A stretch of DNA of 64,000 nucleotides, taken from NCBI RefSeq assembly GCF_900100395.1, contig NZ_FNFB01000011.1, forward strand, positions 1 to 64,000, given 5' to 3'. The position numbers and the translations under genes are program-made. Source of the DNA: Nonomuraea maritima (GTDB lineage Bacteria; Actinomycetota; Actinomycetes; Streptosporangiales; Streptosporangiaceae). This document shows, piece by piece, positions 41,656 to 49,429 of this stretch (positions are counted from its first letter, which is position 1; every line of letters starts with the position of its first letter). Under the pieces are notes generated by a model, which was not told the DNA's origin, searched no databases, and was given only the letters and a program-made list of their open reading frames with translations.

Positions 41656-41751
41656 GCGTGTCTGCTGGGGATTCCAGCAGCGACCCGGCCCCTCAGCGTG
41701 TCTGCTGGGGTCCGGTTCCGCAGCTCTCCGGCGTCCGCGTGGCTGCTGGGG
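41656..41751 (+). repeat. Three 15-bp direct repeats at 40-41 bp spacing
   Basis: GCGTGTCTGCTGGGG at 41656-41670 and 41696-41710, and GCGTGGCTGCTGGGG at 41737-41751. They fill the promoter region of the flavin-reductase gene and are phased by about four helical turns. Possible activator or repressor sites. Confidence 0.7.
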
Positions 41752-41782
41752 GGCCGTGTGGTGGGGATGAATACTGAACGGC

Positions 41783-42391
41783 ATGCGTGTCGACTTCGAT
41801 CCCGAGGCCATGGGTGGGGCTGCCTTCTATCGCTTTCTGACCTCGGTGGTCGTTCCGCGGCCGATCGCGTGGGTGTCGACGTTGACGCCGGACGGTTCGG
41901 TGGAGAACCTCGCTCCGCACTCGTTCTTCAGCATCGCGAGCACTGATCCGCCGATCGTGCAGTTCACCTCGATCGGTCGCAAGGACTCGCTGCGCAATGT
42001 GGAGGACACCGGTGAGTTCGTGGTGAACTTCTCCGCCGAGCCGTTGCTGTACCAGATTCGTGACACGGCGACGGACGTGCCGCGCAGCATGAGCGAGTTC
42101 GACATGGTGGGCATCGAGCGGGAGGCGAGCCGGGTGGTGCGGCCGCCGCGGGTGGCGGCCGCGCCGGTGGTGCTGGAGTGTCGTTCGCACACGACGTTGC
42201 GGATGGGTAACTCGACGTTGGTGTTCGGGCGGGTGTTCCTGGCCTCGGTGCACGAGGAGTACCTCGTGGAGGGGCGGCCGGACGCCGAGCGGCTGCGTCC
42301 GTTGTCGAAGCTGGGCGGCGACCAGTGGGGGACGCTGGGCGAGGTTGTGCACCTGGCGCGCATTCCCTATGAGGAGCCGCGCGCGGAGTGA
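41783..42391 (+). CDS. Flavin reductase-like FMN-binding protein
   Basis: A 202-aa split-barrel protein of the flavin-reductase-like family, which binds FMN and reduces it or a small substrate with NAD(P)H. Family blocks are VVPRPIAWVSTL near residues 22-34, APHSFFSIASTDPPIVQF, KDSLRNVEDTGEFVVNF and a SEFDM segment. It stands alone; its last 25 bp overlap the end of the convergent histidine-kinase gene. Substrate unknown. Confidence 0.88.
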   Translation: MRVDFDPEAMGGAAFYRFLTSVVVPRPIAWVSTLTPDGSVENLAPHSFFSIASTDPPIVQFTSIGRKDSLRNVEDTGEFVVNFSAEPLLYQIRDTATDVPRSMSEFDMVGIEREASRVVRPPRVAAAPVVLECRSHTTLRMGNSTLVFGRVFLASVHEEYLVEGRPDAERLRPLSKLGGDQWGTLGEVVHLARIPYEEPRAE

Positions 42392-43782
42392 GCCGCTGAT
42401 CGGGCGGTGATGTCGTCCTGCGCGTGGCACGGGAGGCGGAGGACGAAGCGGGCGCCTCGTGCGGAGTCCTCGATGCGCAGGGAGCCGCAGGCGGCTTCGG
42501 CGATCTGCCGGGCGATCGGGAGTCCGAGTCCGCTGCCTCCGGCGTCCTTGTTGCGGGCCTCGTCGAGGCGGGCGAAGCGCTGGAAGACGAATTCGCGTTT
42601 GCTCGGGTCGACGCCGGGTCCGTCGTCCTGCACCTCGAGGACGGCGATGCCGGCGGGGCGGTGGGAGTCCGGTTCGTGACGCACGGTGATGGTGATGGTG
42701 CTGTCGGCGTGGCGGTCGGCGTTGTCGAGGAGGTTGGTGAGCAGGCGGCCGAGGCGTTGGCGGTCGGCGCACACCTGGATGCCGCGTTCGAGGTGGCAGA
42801 GGAATTTCTTGGTGCCCTGGGGGCGCATCTGGCATTCCTCCTCCACCAGCGCGGCGAGGTCGACGGGGGCGTTCACGGCGGGTGCTCCGGCGTCGAGTTT
42901 GGTGATGGTGAGCAGGTCGCAGACGATCGCCTCCAGTCGTTTGACGCTGTTCATGATGGTGCTGGAGAGGCTGGAGACGCTGGTGTCCTGGGGTGCGAGG
43001 AGGGCGTCCTCCAGTTCGGCGTGGATGGCGGTGATGGGGCTTCTCAGGTCGTGGGAGGCGTCGGAGGCGAACTGGCGCTGTTGGGTCATGGCGGCGTCGA
43101 GGCGGGTCAGGGTGTGATTGATGGTGTCGGCGAGCTCGCGGATCTCGTCGCGGCGGGCGGGGACGGGCACGCGGCGCGCGATGTTGGAGGCGTTGATCTC
43201 GTCCAGTTCCCTGCGGATGGCGTTGACCGGGCGCAGGGCGGCGGTGACGATGCGGTTGCCGAGGTAGGTGATGGAGGTGATCAGGACGATCGCGCTGCCG
43301 CCGACCAGGGCGGCGAGCCCGGAGTCGACGTACATGGGGATGGCGGGGGAGGAGGAGTAGACGGTCCAGTATCCCTCCGGGCGGTGGGCTGACTGGGCGA
43401 CCACGATGCTGCAGTTGCCCTCGCCGAAGACACCGCCGCACACCACTGCCTGTGTGGTGTTCTGGCGGTCGGCGGTGAACGTCGCCATCCGGGGCTTGCC
43501 GCGCAGGGCCGGGGTGGACTCGACGACGTTCCCCTGGTGGTCGACGACCTGGACGTTGCGTTGGGGCTGCTGGGCGAGCGGTCCTGGCACGTGGCCGCGG
43601 GTTTCGACGGTGGCGGCGACGCGGCCGCCGTCGGCGCGGGTCTCTGAGGCGAGTGCGCTGGAGGCGTAGCGGTGGACGGCGTTGAGCAGGATGATCGCCA
43701 GCAGGGTGCAGAGCAGGATCGACACCACCGCGCAGAACGCGGTGATGCGTCCGATGATCGAGTCGTTGCGATTGACCTTCAT
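42367..43782 (-). CDS. Orphan sensor histidine kinase (OmpR/EnvZ type)
   Basis: A 471-aa kinase with two transmembrane helices (about 15-38 and 155-175) around an extracytoplasmic sensor with two cysteines (about 113 and 122, likely a disulphide). A HAMP linker (about 178-230) precedes HisKA with SHDLRSP (phospho-His near 245) and HATPase boxes NLLDNADRHA, DDGPGVD and GGSGLGLPIA. No response regulator lies next to it, so its partner is elsewhere. The 189-bp gap upstream contains ACGT-TAATC-ACGT but nothing firmer. Confidence 0.9.
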   Translation of the reverse strand: MKVNRNDSIIGRITAFCAVVSILLCTLLAIILLNAVHRYASSALASETRADGGRVAATVETRGHVPGPLAQQPQRNVQVVDHQGNVVESTPALRGKPRMATFTADRQNTTQAVVCGGVFGEGNCSIVVAQSAHRPEGYWTVYSSSPAIPMYVDSGLAALVGGSAIVLITSITYLGNRIVTAALRPVNAIRRELDEINASNIARRVPVPARRDEIRELADTINHTLTRLDAAMTQQRQFASDASHDLRSPITAIHAELEDALLAPQDTSVSSLSSTIMNSVKRLEAIVCDLLTITKLDAGAPAVNAPVDLAALVEEECQMRPQGTKKFLCHLERGIQVCADRQRLGRLLTNLLDNADRHADSTITITVRHEPDSHRPAGIAVLEVQDDGPGVDPSKREFVFQRFARLDEARNKDAGGSGLGLPIARQIAEAACGSLRIEDSARGARFVLRLPCHAQDDITARSAAHSARGSS

Positions 43783-43971
43783 CCCGCGACCCCCTCAGCC
43801 GGTTCATACGAAGATCTGCTGATGTGCGGGGGATATGTCTGGACGGCACGCGGGGGACGTACCACTACGAAGTGACGTTAATCACGTTCCATGAAACCGT
43901 ATGCGGTGGTCAAGCGGCAACTTGGGGTGGCGGCGGCCGGTCAGCGCCGGGTTTTCTGAGCTCGTGATGTC

Positions 43972-44520
43972 TCATCGCCGGCCGCCGAATTCCCAGTGGT
44001 GGACCTCGATGTCGGCGTACCGGTCGTGGGTCAGCAGGGCGCGTGCCGCGCCGGGGTGGGGCGCCCGTACGAGGAGGGCGGTGCCGAGCCAGGTGGTGCC
44101 GTCGTCGGACAGCAGCGGCCCGTAGGCGATGAGGTCGTCAAGGCCGGGCGGCGGGGTGGCGTCGGCGGCCGGGCCGGAGCCGAGACCGAGCACGAGGTAG
44201 CGGTTGCCGCCCTCGCGGCCGCCGGGGAAGTCCCACATGGTGCGCCCCAGCACGTTGCGCCATCGCCGCAGCAGCACGTCGCGGTACACCCCTGCCTGGT
44301 AGTTCGGCTCGTCGAAGGCGAACGCGCGCGCGGCGGTGGGGTCGGGCAGGTCGGCGATGTGCAGGCTGCCGGTGGCGGTGTCGCCGTCGGGGGTGAGGGT
44401 CGGGCCGCGGGCGATCAGCTGCGCCGCGTACCGGTCCATGTAGGACCAGTGCGCTTCGGTCAGTTCTTCGCGCAGCGCCGCGGAGTGCGGCCGGTCGCGG
44501 TGGTAGCAGAGGAATTCCAT
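43972..44520 (-). CDS. YCII-domain protein with two tandem domains
   Basis: A 182-aa protein with two YciI-like halves. The first (about 1-90: MEFLCYHRDRPHSAALREELTEAHWSYMDR and LHIADLPDPTAARAFAFDEPNYQAG) has the usual YciI GDxx...D/E helix-turn pattern. The second (about 105-182: YLVLGLGSG and GTALLVRAPHPGAARALL) is degenerate. YciI proteins are small dimeric ferredoxin-like folds of unclear, possibly chlorohydrolase-related, function; a fusion could act as a monomeric pseudo-dimer. It lies upstream of no partner. Confidence 0.7.
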   Translation of the reverse strand: MEFLCYHRDRPHSAALREELTEAHWSYMDRYAAQLIARGPTLTPDGDTATGSLHIADLPDPTAARAFAFDEPNYQAGVYRDVLLRRWRNVLGRTMWDFPGGREGGNRYLVLGLGSGPAADATPPPGLDDLIAYGPLLSDDGTTWLGTALLVRAPHPGAARALLTHDRYADIEVHHWEFGGRR

Positions 44521-44595
44521 GGCGAGACTGTCTATCAGCGCTCGCGGCGGCCGGACAATCGGGTTTTCGCGGTGGCGTCGGGTGGGGCGGCTGGG

Positions 44596-45549
44596 TCACA
44601 TGCCTTCGGGGCAGGGGCCGGTCAGGGGGGTGGTGCCGGTCATGATGCGGTCGATCTCGGCGAGGTCGTCGGGGCCGAGGGTCAGTTCGGCCGCCTCGAG
44701 GCTCTCCTCGAGGTGGAGCGGGTCGCGGGCGCCGACGATGGCGACGTGGACGGACGGGTGGGACAGCACCCACGCCACGGCGAGCTGTCCGATGGTGATG
44801 CCGAGGCATCCGGCGTAGCGGCGCAGTTCGGCGACGGCCTCGAGGTTGCGGCGGTAGGCGGGGCCGGCGAAGTCGGGGCTGTGGGAGCGCCAGTCGTCGC
44901 CGGGGAAGGTGGTGTGCTCGTCGAGCGCGCCGCCGAGCAGTCCGTGCGCGAGCGGGCCGTAGATGAGGACGCCGAGGTCGCGGTCGGCCGCGTACGGCAG
45001 CACGTCGGCCTCGACGTCGCGGCGGAACAGGTGGTAGGGCGGCTGGATCGTCTCCACGCCGGGGAAGGCGCGCAGCTGGTCGGTGTCGAAGTTGGAGACG
45101 CCGATGTGCCGGATGAGTCCTTCGGCGACGAGGTCCTGCAGCGCCTGGGCGGTGACGGCGAGCGGGGTGCGGGGGTCGGGCCAGTGCACCTGGTAGAGGT
45201 CGATGTGGTCGGTGCCGAGCGCTCGCAGGCTGGATTCGACGCCCTGCCGGAGCCAGGCGGGGCTGGAGTCGCGGACGAGGTCGTCGCCGTCCATGCGCAG
45301 GCCGCCCTTGGTGGCGATGACGACGCCGCGCAGGTCTCCGTCGAGGGCGCGGCCGAGGAGGCGTTCTGCGGTGCCGAAGCCGTAGCCCTGGGCGGTGTCG
45401 AAGAAGGTGACGCCGTGTTCACGGGCGTGCCGGATGGCGGCGATGGCCGCGGGTTCGTCGATCGCGCCCCAGTCGCCGCCGAACTGCCAGGTGCCGTGGC
45501 AGATGCGGCTGACCTGGAGGTCGGTGCGTCCCAGCCGTACCGTGTCCAT
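44596..45549 (-). CDS. Aldo/keto reductase
   Basis: A 317-aa NADPH-dependent TIM-barrel reductase. Catalytic Asp and Tyr are in FFDTAQGYGFG, Lys in VIATKGG and His in YQVHWPDP, all present. The C-terminal cofactor segment VAIVGARDPLHLEESL matches the family. It resembles the general-stress/YghZ type. An ATG start is used, but no strong ribosome site precedes it. Single gene. Confidence 0.92.
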   Translation of the reverse strand: MDTVRLGRTDLQVSRICHGTWQFGGDWGAIDEPAAIAAIRHAREHGVTFFDTAQGYGFGTAERLLGRALDGDLRGVVIATKGGLRMDGDDLVRDSSPAWLRQGVESSLRALGTDHIDLYQVHWPDPRTPLAVTAQALQDLVAEGLIRHIGVSNFDTDQLRAFPGVETIQPPYHLFRRDVEADVLPYAADRDLGVLIYGPLAHGLLGGALDEHTTFPGDDWRSHSPDFAGPAYRRNLEAVAELRRYAGCLGITIGQLAVAWVLSHPSVHVAIVGARDPLHLEESLEAAELTLGPDDLAEIDRIMTGTTPLTGPCPEGM

Positions 45550-45663
45550 GAGGTCGCCCCTGCCCAGGGGCGCTCACGGACGGGTCGGTGGGGGGCAAAA
45601 GGTAGGAATACGGCCGCCGGTGAACGGCGGCCGTATGTCCGTGCGGCGGTGTCAGCGGCGGTG

Positions 45664-45843
45664 TCAGCGGCGGGTCTTGCGCCAGTGGAAGCCGCCGGGC
45701 AGGTTGACTGAGATGGTGCGTCGGCCGTCGGCCGTGCGGGTGACGCGGAACAGCCGGTTGCCCCAGCTGTGTCCCACGCCGCCGCGGGACAGGTTCAGCC
45801 GGAAGGGGCCGAATTTGAGCGACTTGCGGTAGCTCCAGCCCAT
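45664..45843 (-). CDS. DUF4236 domain small protein
   Basis: A 59-aa protein opening MGWSYRKSLKFGPFRLNLSRGGVG, the full DUF4236 signature (aromatic-basic strand pair and Gly-rich turn), then a basic tail. DUF4236 domains are usually found at the start of larger proteins or alone; the function is unknown. ATG 45843 is preferred over a start 15 bp upstream because GGAGGA precedes it. Confidence 0.85.
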   Translation of the reverse strand: MGWSYRKSLKFGPFRLNLSRGGVGHSWGNRLFRVTRTADGRRTISVNLPGGFHWRKTRR

Positions 45844-45882
45844 ATCGCATTCCTCCATGGATGTACGGGAGAAACCTCCAGC

Positions 45883-45927
45883 TACCCCAATAGGGCGCGA
45901 TATATCGGGTTAAGTCATGTTGGGGTA
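45883..45927. promoter_or_regulatory. Inverted repeat in purB promoter
   Basis: TACCCCAA (45883-45890) and TTGGGGTA (45920-45927) are exact inverted arms around an AT-richer segment containing the palindrome CGATATATCG (45898-45907). A TACACT -10 element (45966-45971) follows 8 nt before the purB GTG, suggesting a leaderless purB message. Confidence 0.4.
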
Positions 45928-45979
45928 AAGCGGGGTGTGTGTCCGGACAGGCCTCGCCGGGTCCCTACACTTGTGGGAC

Positions 45980-47410
45980 GTGACTTCCAAGCCGCGTATC
46001 CCGAATGTCCTGGCCGGCCGCTACGCCTCGCCGGACCTGGCCCGTCTGTGGTCGCCCGAGTACAAGATCGTCGCCGAGCGGAGGCTGTGGCTGGCGGTGC
46101 TGAGGGCGCAGGCCGAGCTCGGGATCGAGGTCCCCGAGGGCGCGATCGCCGACTACGACAAGGTGGTCGAGCAGGTCGACCTCGACTCCATCGCCGCCCG
46201 TGAGCGGGTCACCCGGCACGACGTCAAGGCCCGCATCGAGGAGTTCAACGCCCTGGCCGGGCACGAGCAGGTGCACAAGGGCATGACCTCGCGCGACCTG
46301 ACGGAGAACGTCGAGCAGCTGCAGCTGCGCGACAGCCTGCTGCTCGTGCGCGACCGGGTGGTGGCGCTGCTGGCCCGCCTGGCCCGCCTGGCCGCCGAGC
46401 ACGAGGCCACGGTGATGGCCGGACGTTCCCACAACGTCGCGGCGCAGGCCACGACGCTCGGCAAGCGGTTCGCCACGGCGGCCGACGAGCTGCTGGTGGC
46501 CTACCGGCGGCTGGAGGAGCTCATCGCCCGCTACCCGCTGCGCGGCATCAAGGGCCCGGTGGGCACCGCCCAGGACATGCTCGACCTGCTGGGCGGCGAC
46601 CGCGGCAAGCTCGCCGAGCTGGAAGGACGGGTGGCCGCGCACCTGGGGTTCGAGCACCGGCTCACCAGCGTCGGTCAGGTCTACCCCCGTTCGCTCGACT
46701 TCGAGGTGGTCTCGGCGCTCGTGCAGCTGGCCGCGGCGCCGTCGTCGCTGGCCAAGACGATCCGGCTGATGGCCGGGCACGAACTGGTCACCGAGGGATT
46801 CAAGGAGGGCCAGGTCGGCTCCTCTGCGATGCCGCACAAGATGAACACCCGTTCCTGCGAGCGCGTCAACGGCCTGGCCGTGGTGCTGCGCGGTTACGCC
46901 TCGATGGTGGGCGAGCTGGCCGGCGACCAGTGGAACGAGGGCGACGTGTCGTGCTCGGTGGTGCGCCGCGTGGCGCTGCCGGACGCGTTCTTCGCCTTCG
47001 ACGGCCTGGTGGAGACGATGCTGACGGTGCTGGACGAGTTCGGCGCCTTCCCCGCGGTGATCGCCACCGAGCTCGACCGCTACCTGCCGTTCCTTGGCAC
47101 CACGAAGATGCTGATGGCGGCCGTGCGGGCCGGCGTCGGGCGCGAGCAGGCGCACGAGCTGATCAAGGAGCACGCGGTCGCGGCGGCGCTGGCGATGCGC
47201 TCGCGCGGCGCGGCCAACGAGCTGCTCGACCTGCTGGCGGCTGACCAGCGCTTCCCGCTCGACCGCGAACGCCTGGATGCGCTGCTGGCCGACCGGGTGT
47301 CGTTCACCGGGGCGGCGGCCGACCAGGTGCAGGAGGTCGTGCGCCAGGTCGAGGACGTCGTGGCCGCGCACCCCGAGGCGGCCGCGTACCGGCCCGGGGC
47401 GATCTTGTGA
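45980..47410 (+). CDS. purB: Adenylosuccinate lyase
   Basis: A 476-aa fumarase/aspartase-superfamily lyase acting twice in purine synthesis (SAICAR to AICAR, adenylosuccinate to AMP). Hallmarks are the signature GSSAMPHKMN with the catalytic Ser loop, His in AGRSHNVAAQATTLGKR, and TSRDLTENVEQLQ. Length is normal. The GTG at 45980 is chosen because the protein then begins TSKPRIPNVLAGRYAS as relatives do. This is a housekeeping enzyme; the next gene overlaps its stop. Confidence 0.95.
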   Translation: MTSKPRIPNVLAGRYASPDLARLWSPEYKIVAERRLWLAVLRAQAELGIEVPEGAIADYDKVVEQVDLDSIAARERVTRHDVKARIEEFNALAGHEQVHKGMTSRDLTENVEQLQLRDSLLLVRDRVVALLARLARLAAEHEATVMAGRSHNVAAQATTLGKRFATAADELLVAYRRLEELIARYPLRGIKGPVGTAQDMLDLLGGDRGKLAELEGRVAAHLGFEHRLTSVGQVYPRSLDFEVVSALVQLAAAPSSLAKTIRLMAGHELVTEGFKEGQVGSSAMPHKMNTRSCERVNGLAVVLRGYASMVGELAGDQWNEGDVSCSVVRRVALPDAFFAFDGLVETMLTVLDEFGAFPAVIATELDRYLPFLGTTKMLMAAVRAGVGREQAHELIKEHAVAAALAMRSRGAANELLDLLAADQRFPLDRERLDALLADRVSFTGAAADQVQEVVRQVEDVVAAHPEAAAYRPGAIL

Positions 47411-48141
47411 TTCGTGAGCTGCGCGGCGAGGCCGAGCTGCGGGCGGCGTGCGGTGACGACGACCTGGTGATGTGGACGGCGCAGGGCCTGACCGGCGGCG
47501 CGCGCGCCTGGGCGCTCGGCGACGCGGTCGTGGCGGCCGCCCGGCAGGTGTCCCGCCACGACCGGATGGCGGTGTGGGGCGACGCGTCCTGCGCCGTCGA
47601 CCTGGTGCGGCACGCGCGGCAGGAGCTGGGGCCGCGGTTCCGGCCGTTCGGTGAGCGGGGGCTGATGCAGGAGGTGACCGCGAAGCTGGACGGCGACGTC
47701 CTGTCGAGCGGGACGTTCTCCTGGATGAGCCTGCCCGCCGGTGCGCTGGCTGCGGCGCCCGACGACGGCGTCGGCTGGCTGGAGGGCGCGGAGGCGGAGG
47801 TCGCCGCGTTGTTGGCGGCGGACGCGCCCGACTCGTACGCGAGGCCGGGGGAGCCCGGCGTGCGCCGGTGGGCCGGGCTGCGCGACGGTGAGGTGCTGGT
47901 GGCGGTCGCGGCGGACGCGTGGCCGGCGCCGACGGTCGGCCTGCTGGCCGGAGTGGCGACCCGGGCCACACACCGCGGCCTGGGCCTGGCAGAGCGGGTC
48001 TGCCGGTGGGTGTCGGCCGAGCTGGTGGCGGCGTACGGGCGGGCGTCCCTGATGGTGGACGACGCCAACGCCGCGGCCCTGACGGTGTACGAACGCATCG
48101 GCTACCGCCGCCTGCCGGTGATGGCGGCCGGTCTCGCCTGA
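47407..48141 (+). CDS. GNAT family N-acetyltransferase
   Basis: A 244-aa protein whose C-terminal half (about 150-240) has the GNAT acetyl-CoA-binding pattern VATRATHRGLGLAERVCRWV and the final strand-helix ALTVYERIGYRR. The N-terminal half (1-140) is a degenerate second GNAT-like lobe. A GTG start overlaps the purB stop (TTGTGA), so the two are co-translated. The substrate is unknown; linkage to purB may be only transcriptional. Confidence 0.85.
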   Translation: MIRELRGEAELRAACGDDDLVMWTAQGLTGGARAWALGDAVVAAARQVSRHDRMAVWGDASCAVDLVRHARQELGPRFRPFGERGLMQEVTAKLDGDVLSSGTFSWMSLPAGALAAAPDDGVGWLEGAEAEVAALLAADAPDSYARPGEPGVRRWAGLRDGEVLVAVAADAWPAPTVGLLAGVATRATHRGLGLAERVCRWVSAELVAAYGRASLMVDDANAAALTVYERIGYRRLPVMAAGLA

Positions 48142-48283
48142 TCGGGTGCCTGATCGGGTGCCGGCATCTGGTCGCAGGCCGGTGTCCGATCAGGGCCCGA
48201 CCCCTCTCCGGGGCGGCGGCTGGTTCGGGGCGCGGGAAAACCTGGTGAGGTTCGGCGGCCGCTCGTGCAGAGTTGTCGGCGTG

Positions 48284-49318
48284 ATGTCCGACTTTGTGCC
48301 TGGTATTGAGCTGTCGCGTGCCTTCTACGGTGAGGTGGTGGCGCCGCTGGTGTCGGGCGTGCAGCACAGCGCCGCGCTGATCGGGCCCGGGTCGGAGGTG
48401 CTGGCGTTCGACACTCCGCGCTCCACCGACCACGACTGGGGCCCGCGGGTGCTGGTGTTCGTCGCGGCCGAACGGGTCGCGGAGGTCGAGGCGGCGGTGA
48501 CGGACGGGTTGCCGGACCGTTTCCGCGGCCTGCCGACCGTCTTCGCCTACCACGAGCGGGTACGGCCCGGCGTGACGGTGACGGACCTGGGCTCGTGGCT
48601 GGTGGGCGAACTCGGGTTCGACCCGCGGGCGGGGGTGTCCCTGCTCGACTGGCTGGCGGCGCCGTGGCAGCGGCTGGCCGAGGTGACCCAGGGCGAGGTG
48701 TTCCACGACGGCCTGCCGGGTGAGAGCCTGGGCGAGGTCCGGGCGGCGTTGCAGTGGTATCCGCGTGACGTGTGGCGGTACGTGCTGGCCTGCCAGTGGC
48801 GGCGGCTGGCGCAGGAGGAGCCGTTCGCTGGGCGTTGCGCGGAGGTGGGCGACGAGCTCGGGTCGGCCGTGCTGGCGGCGCGGCTGGCGCGGGAGGTGAT
48901 GCGCCTGGCGCTGCTGCTGCGCCGGCGCTATCCGCCGTACGGCAAGTGGCTGGGCAGCGCGCTGACCCGGCTGCCGGGGGCGGCGGAGCTGGAGGAGGCC
49001 CTGCGTCGGGCGGTGGTCGCACGGTCGTGGCCGGAGCGTGAGGCGGGCCTGGTGACGGCCTACGGGCGGCTGGCGGCGGTGCAGAACCGGGTGGGGCTGG
49101 CCGGGTGGGTCGACGAGGGCGTGCGGGGGTTCCACGACCGGCCGTTCCAGGTGATCGGCGGCGACCGGTTCGCCGAGGCGCTGATGGCGGCGGTGGACGA
49201 TCCGGTGGTGCGGGAGCTGCCGCTGGTGGGGTGCGCGGATCAGCTGGCGGACTCGACGGATCTGCTGATGGTGCCCGCACGGGTCAGGGCGATGACGTCC
49301 GCCGTGCTCGGCCTGTAG
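48284..49318 (+). CDS. DUF4037 domain protein (nucleotidyltransferase-like)
   Basis: A 344-aa protein starting FVPGIELSRAFYGEVVAPLV, with HSAALIGPGSEVLAFDTPRSTDHDWGPR. The G-S-E-V and S-T-D-H-D-W-G-P blocks are those of DUF4037, a family whose first domain resembles nucleotidyltransferases (the DHD could bind metal). The rest is helical with many Trp and Arg. No strong ribosome site precedes the ATG; GTG 48281 is an alternative. Separated by 142 bp from the GNAT gene on the same strand. Function unknown. Confidence 0.8.
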   Translation: MSDFVPGIELSRAFYGEVVAPLVSGVQHSAALIGPGSEVLAFDTPRSTDHDWGPRVLVFVAAERVAEVEAAVTDGLPDRFRGLPTVFAYHERVRPGVTVTDLGSWLVGELGFDPRAGVSLLDWLAAPWQRLAEVTQGEVFHDGLPGESLGEVRAALQWYPRDVWRYVLACQWRRLAQEEPFAGRCAEVGDELGSAVLAARLAREVMRLALLLRRRYPPYGKWLGSALTRLPGAAELEEALRRAVVARSWPEREAGLVTAYGRLAAVQNRVGLAGWVDEGVRGFHDRPFQVIGGDRFAEALMAAVDDPVVRELPLVGCADQLADSTDLLMVPARVRAMTSAVLGL

Positions 49319-49320
49319 AA

Positions 49321-49335
49321 ATCTACTTTGTAAAG
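49321..49335. promoter_or_regulatory. ATCTACNNNGTAAAG motif, copy C
   Basis: ATCTACTTTGTAAAG begins 2 bp after the DUF4037 stop, between convergent genes, and overlaps the palindrome GTAGAAATCTAC. Same 15-bp pattern as at 25054 and 37739. Confidence 0.5.
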
Positions 49336-49390
49336 GTGCCGGGTTGGTGCGCTGCGCCCGTACCGACCCCGAAAACTCAGCAGCGACAAA

Positions 49391-49423
49391 CAGGTCACGC
49401 ACTGACCCACAGTGCGTGACCTG
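49391..49423. terminator. Bidirectional hairpin terminator
   Basis: A perfect 14-bp stem CAGGTCACGCACTG / CAGTGCGTGACCTG with a 5-nt loop lies between the DUF4037 gene and the convergent ABC importer operon. Confidence 0.75.
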
Positions 49424-49429
49424 CTTGTG

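Noticed and set aside
45965-49402. Long open frame of 1145 codons on the minus strand
   Set aside because: It lies antisense to purB, the GNAT and DUF4037 genes, and its composition (His/Arg/Pro-rich) is typical of antisense frames in GC-rich DNA.
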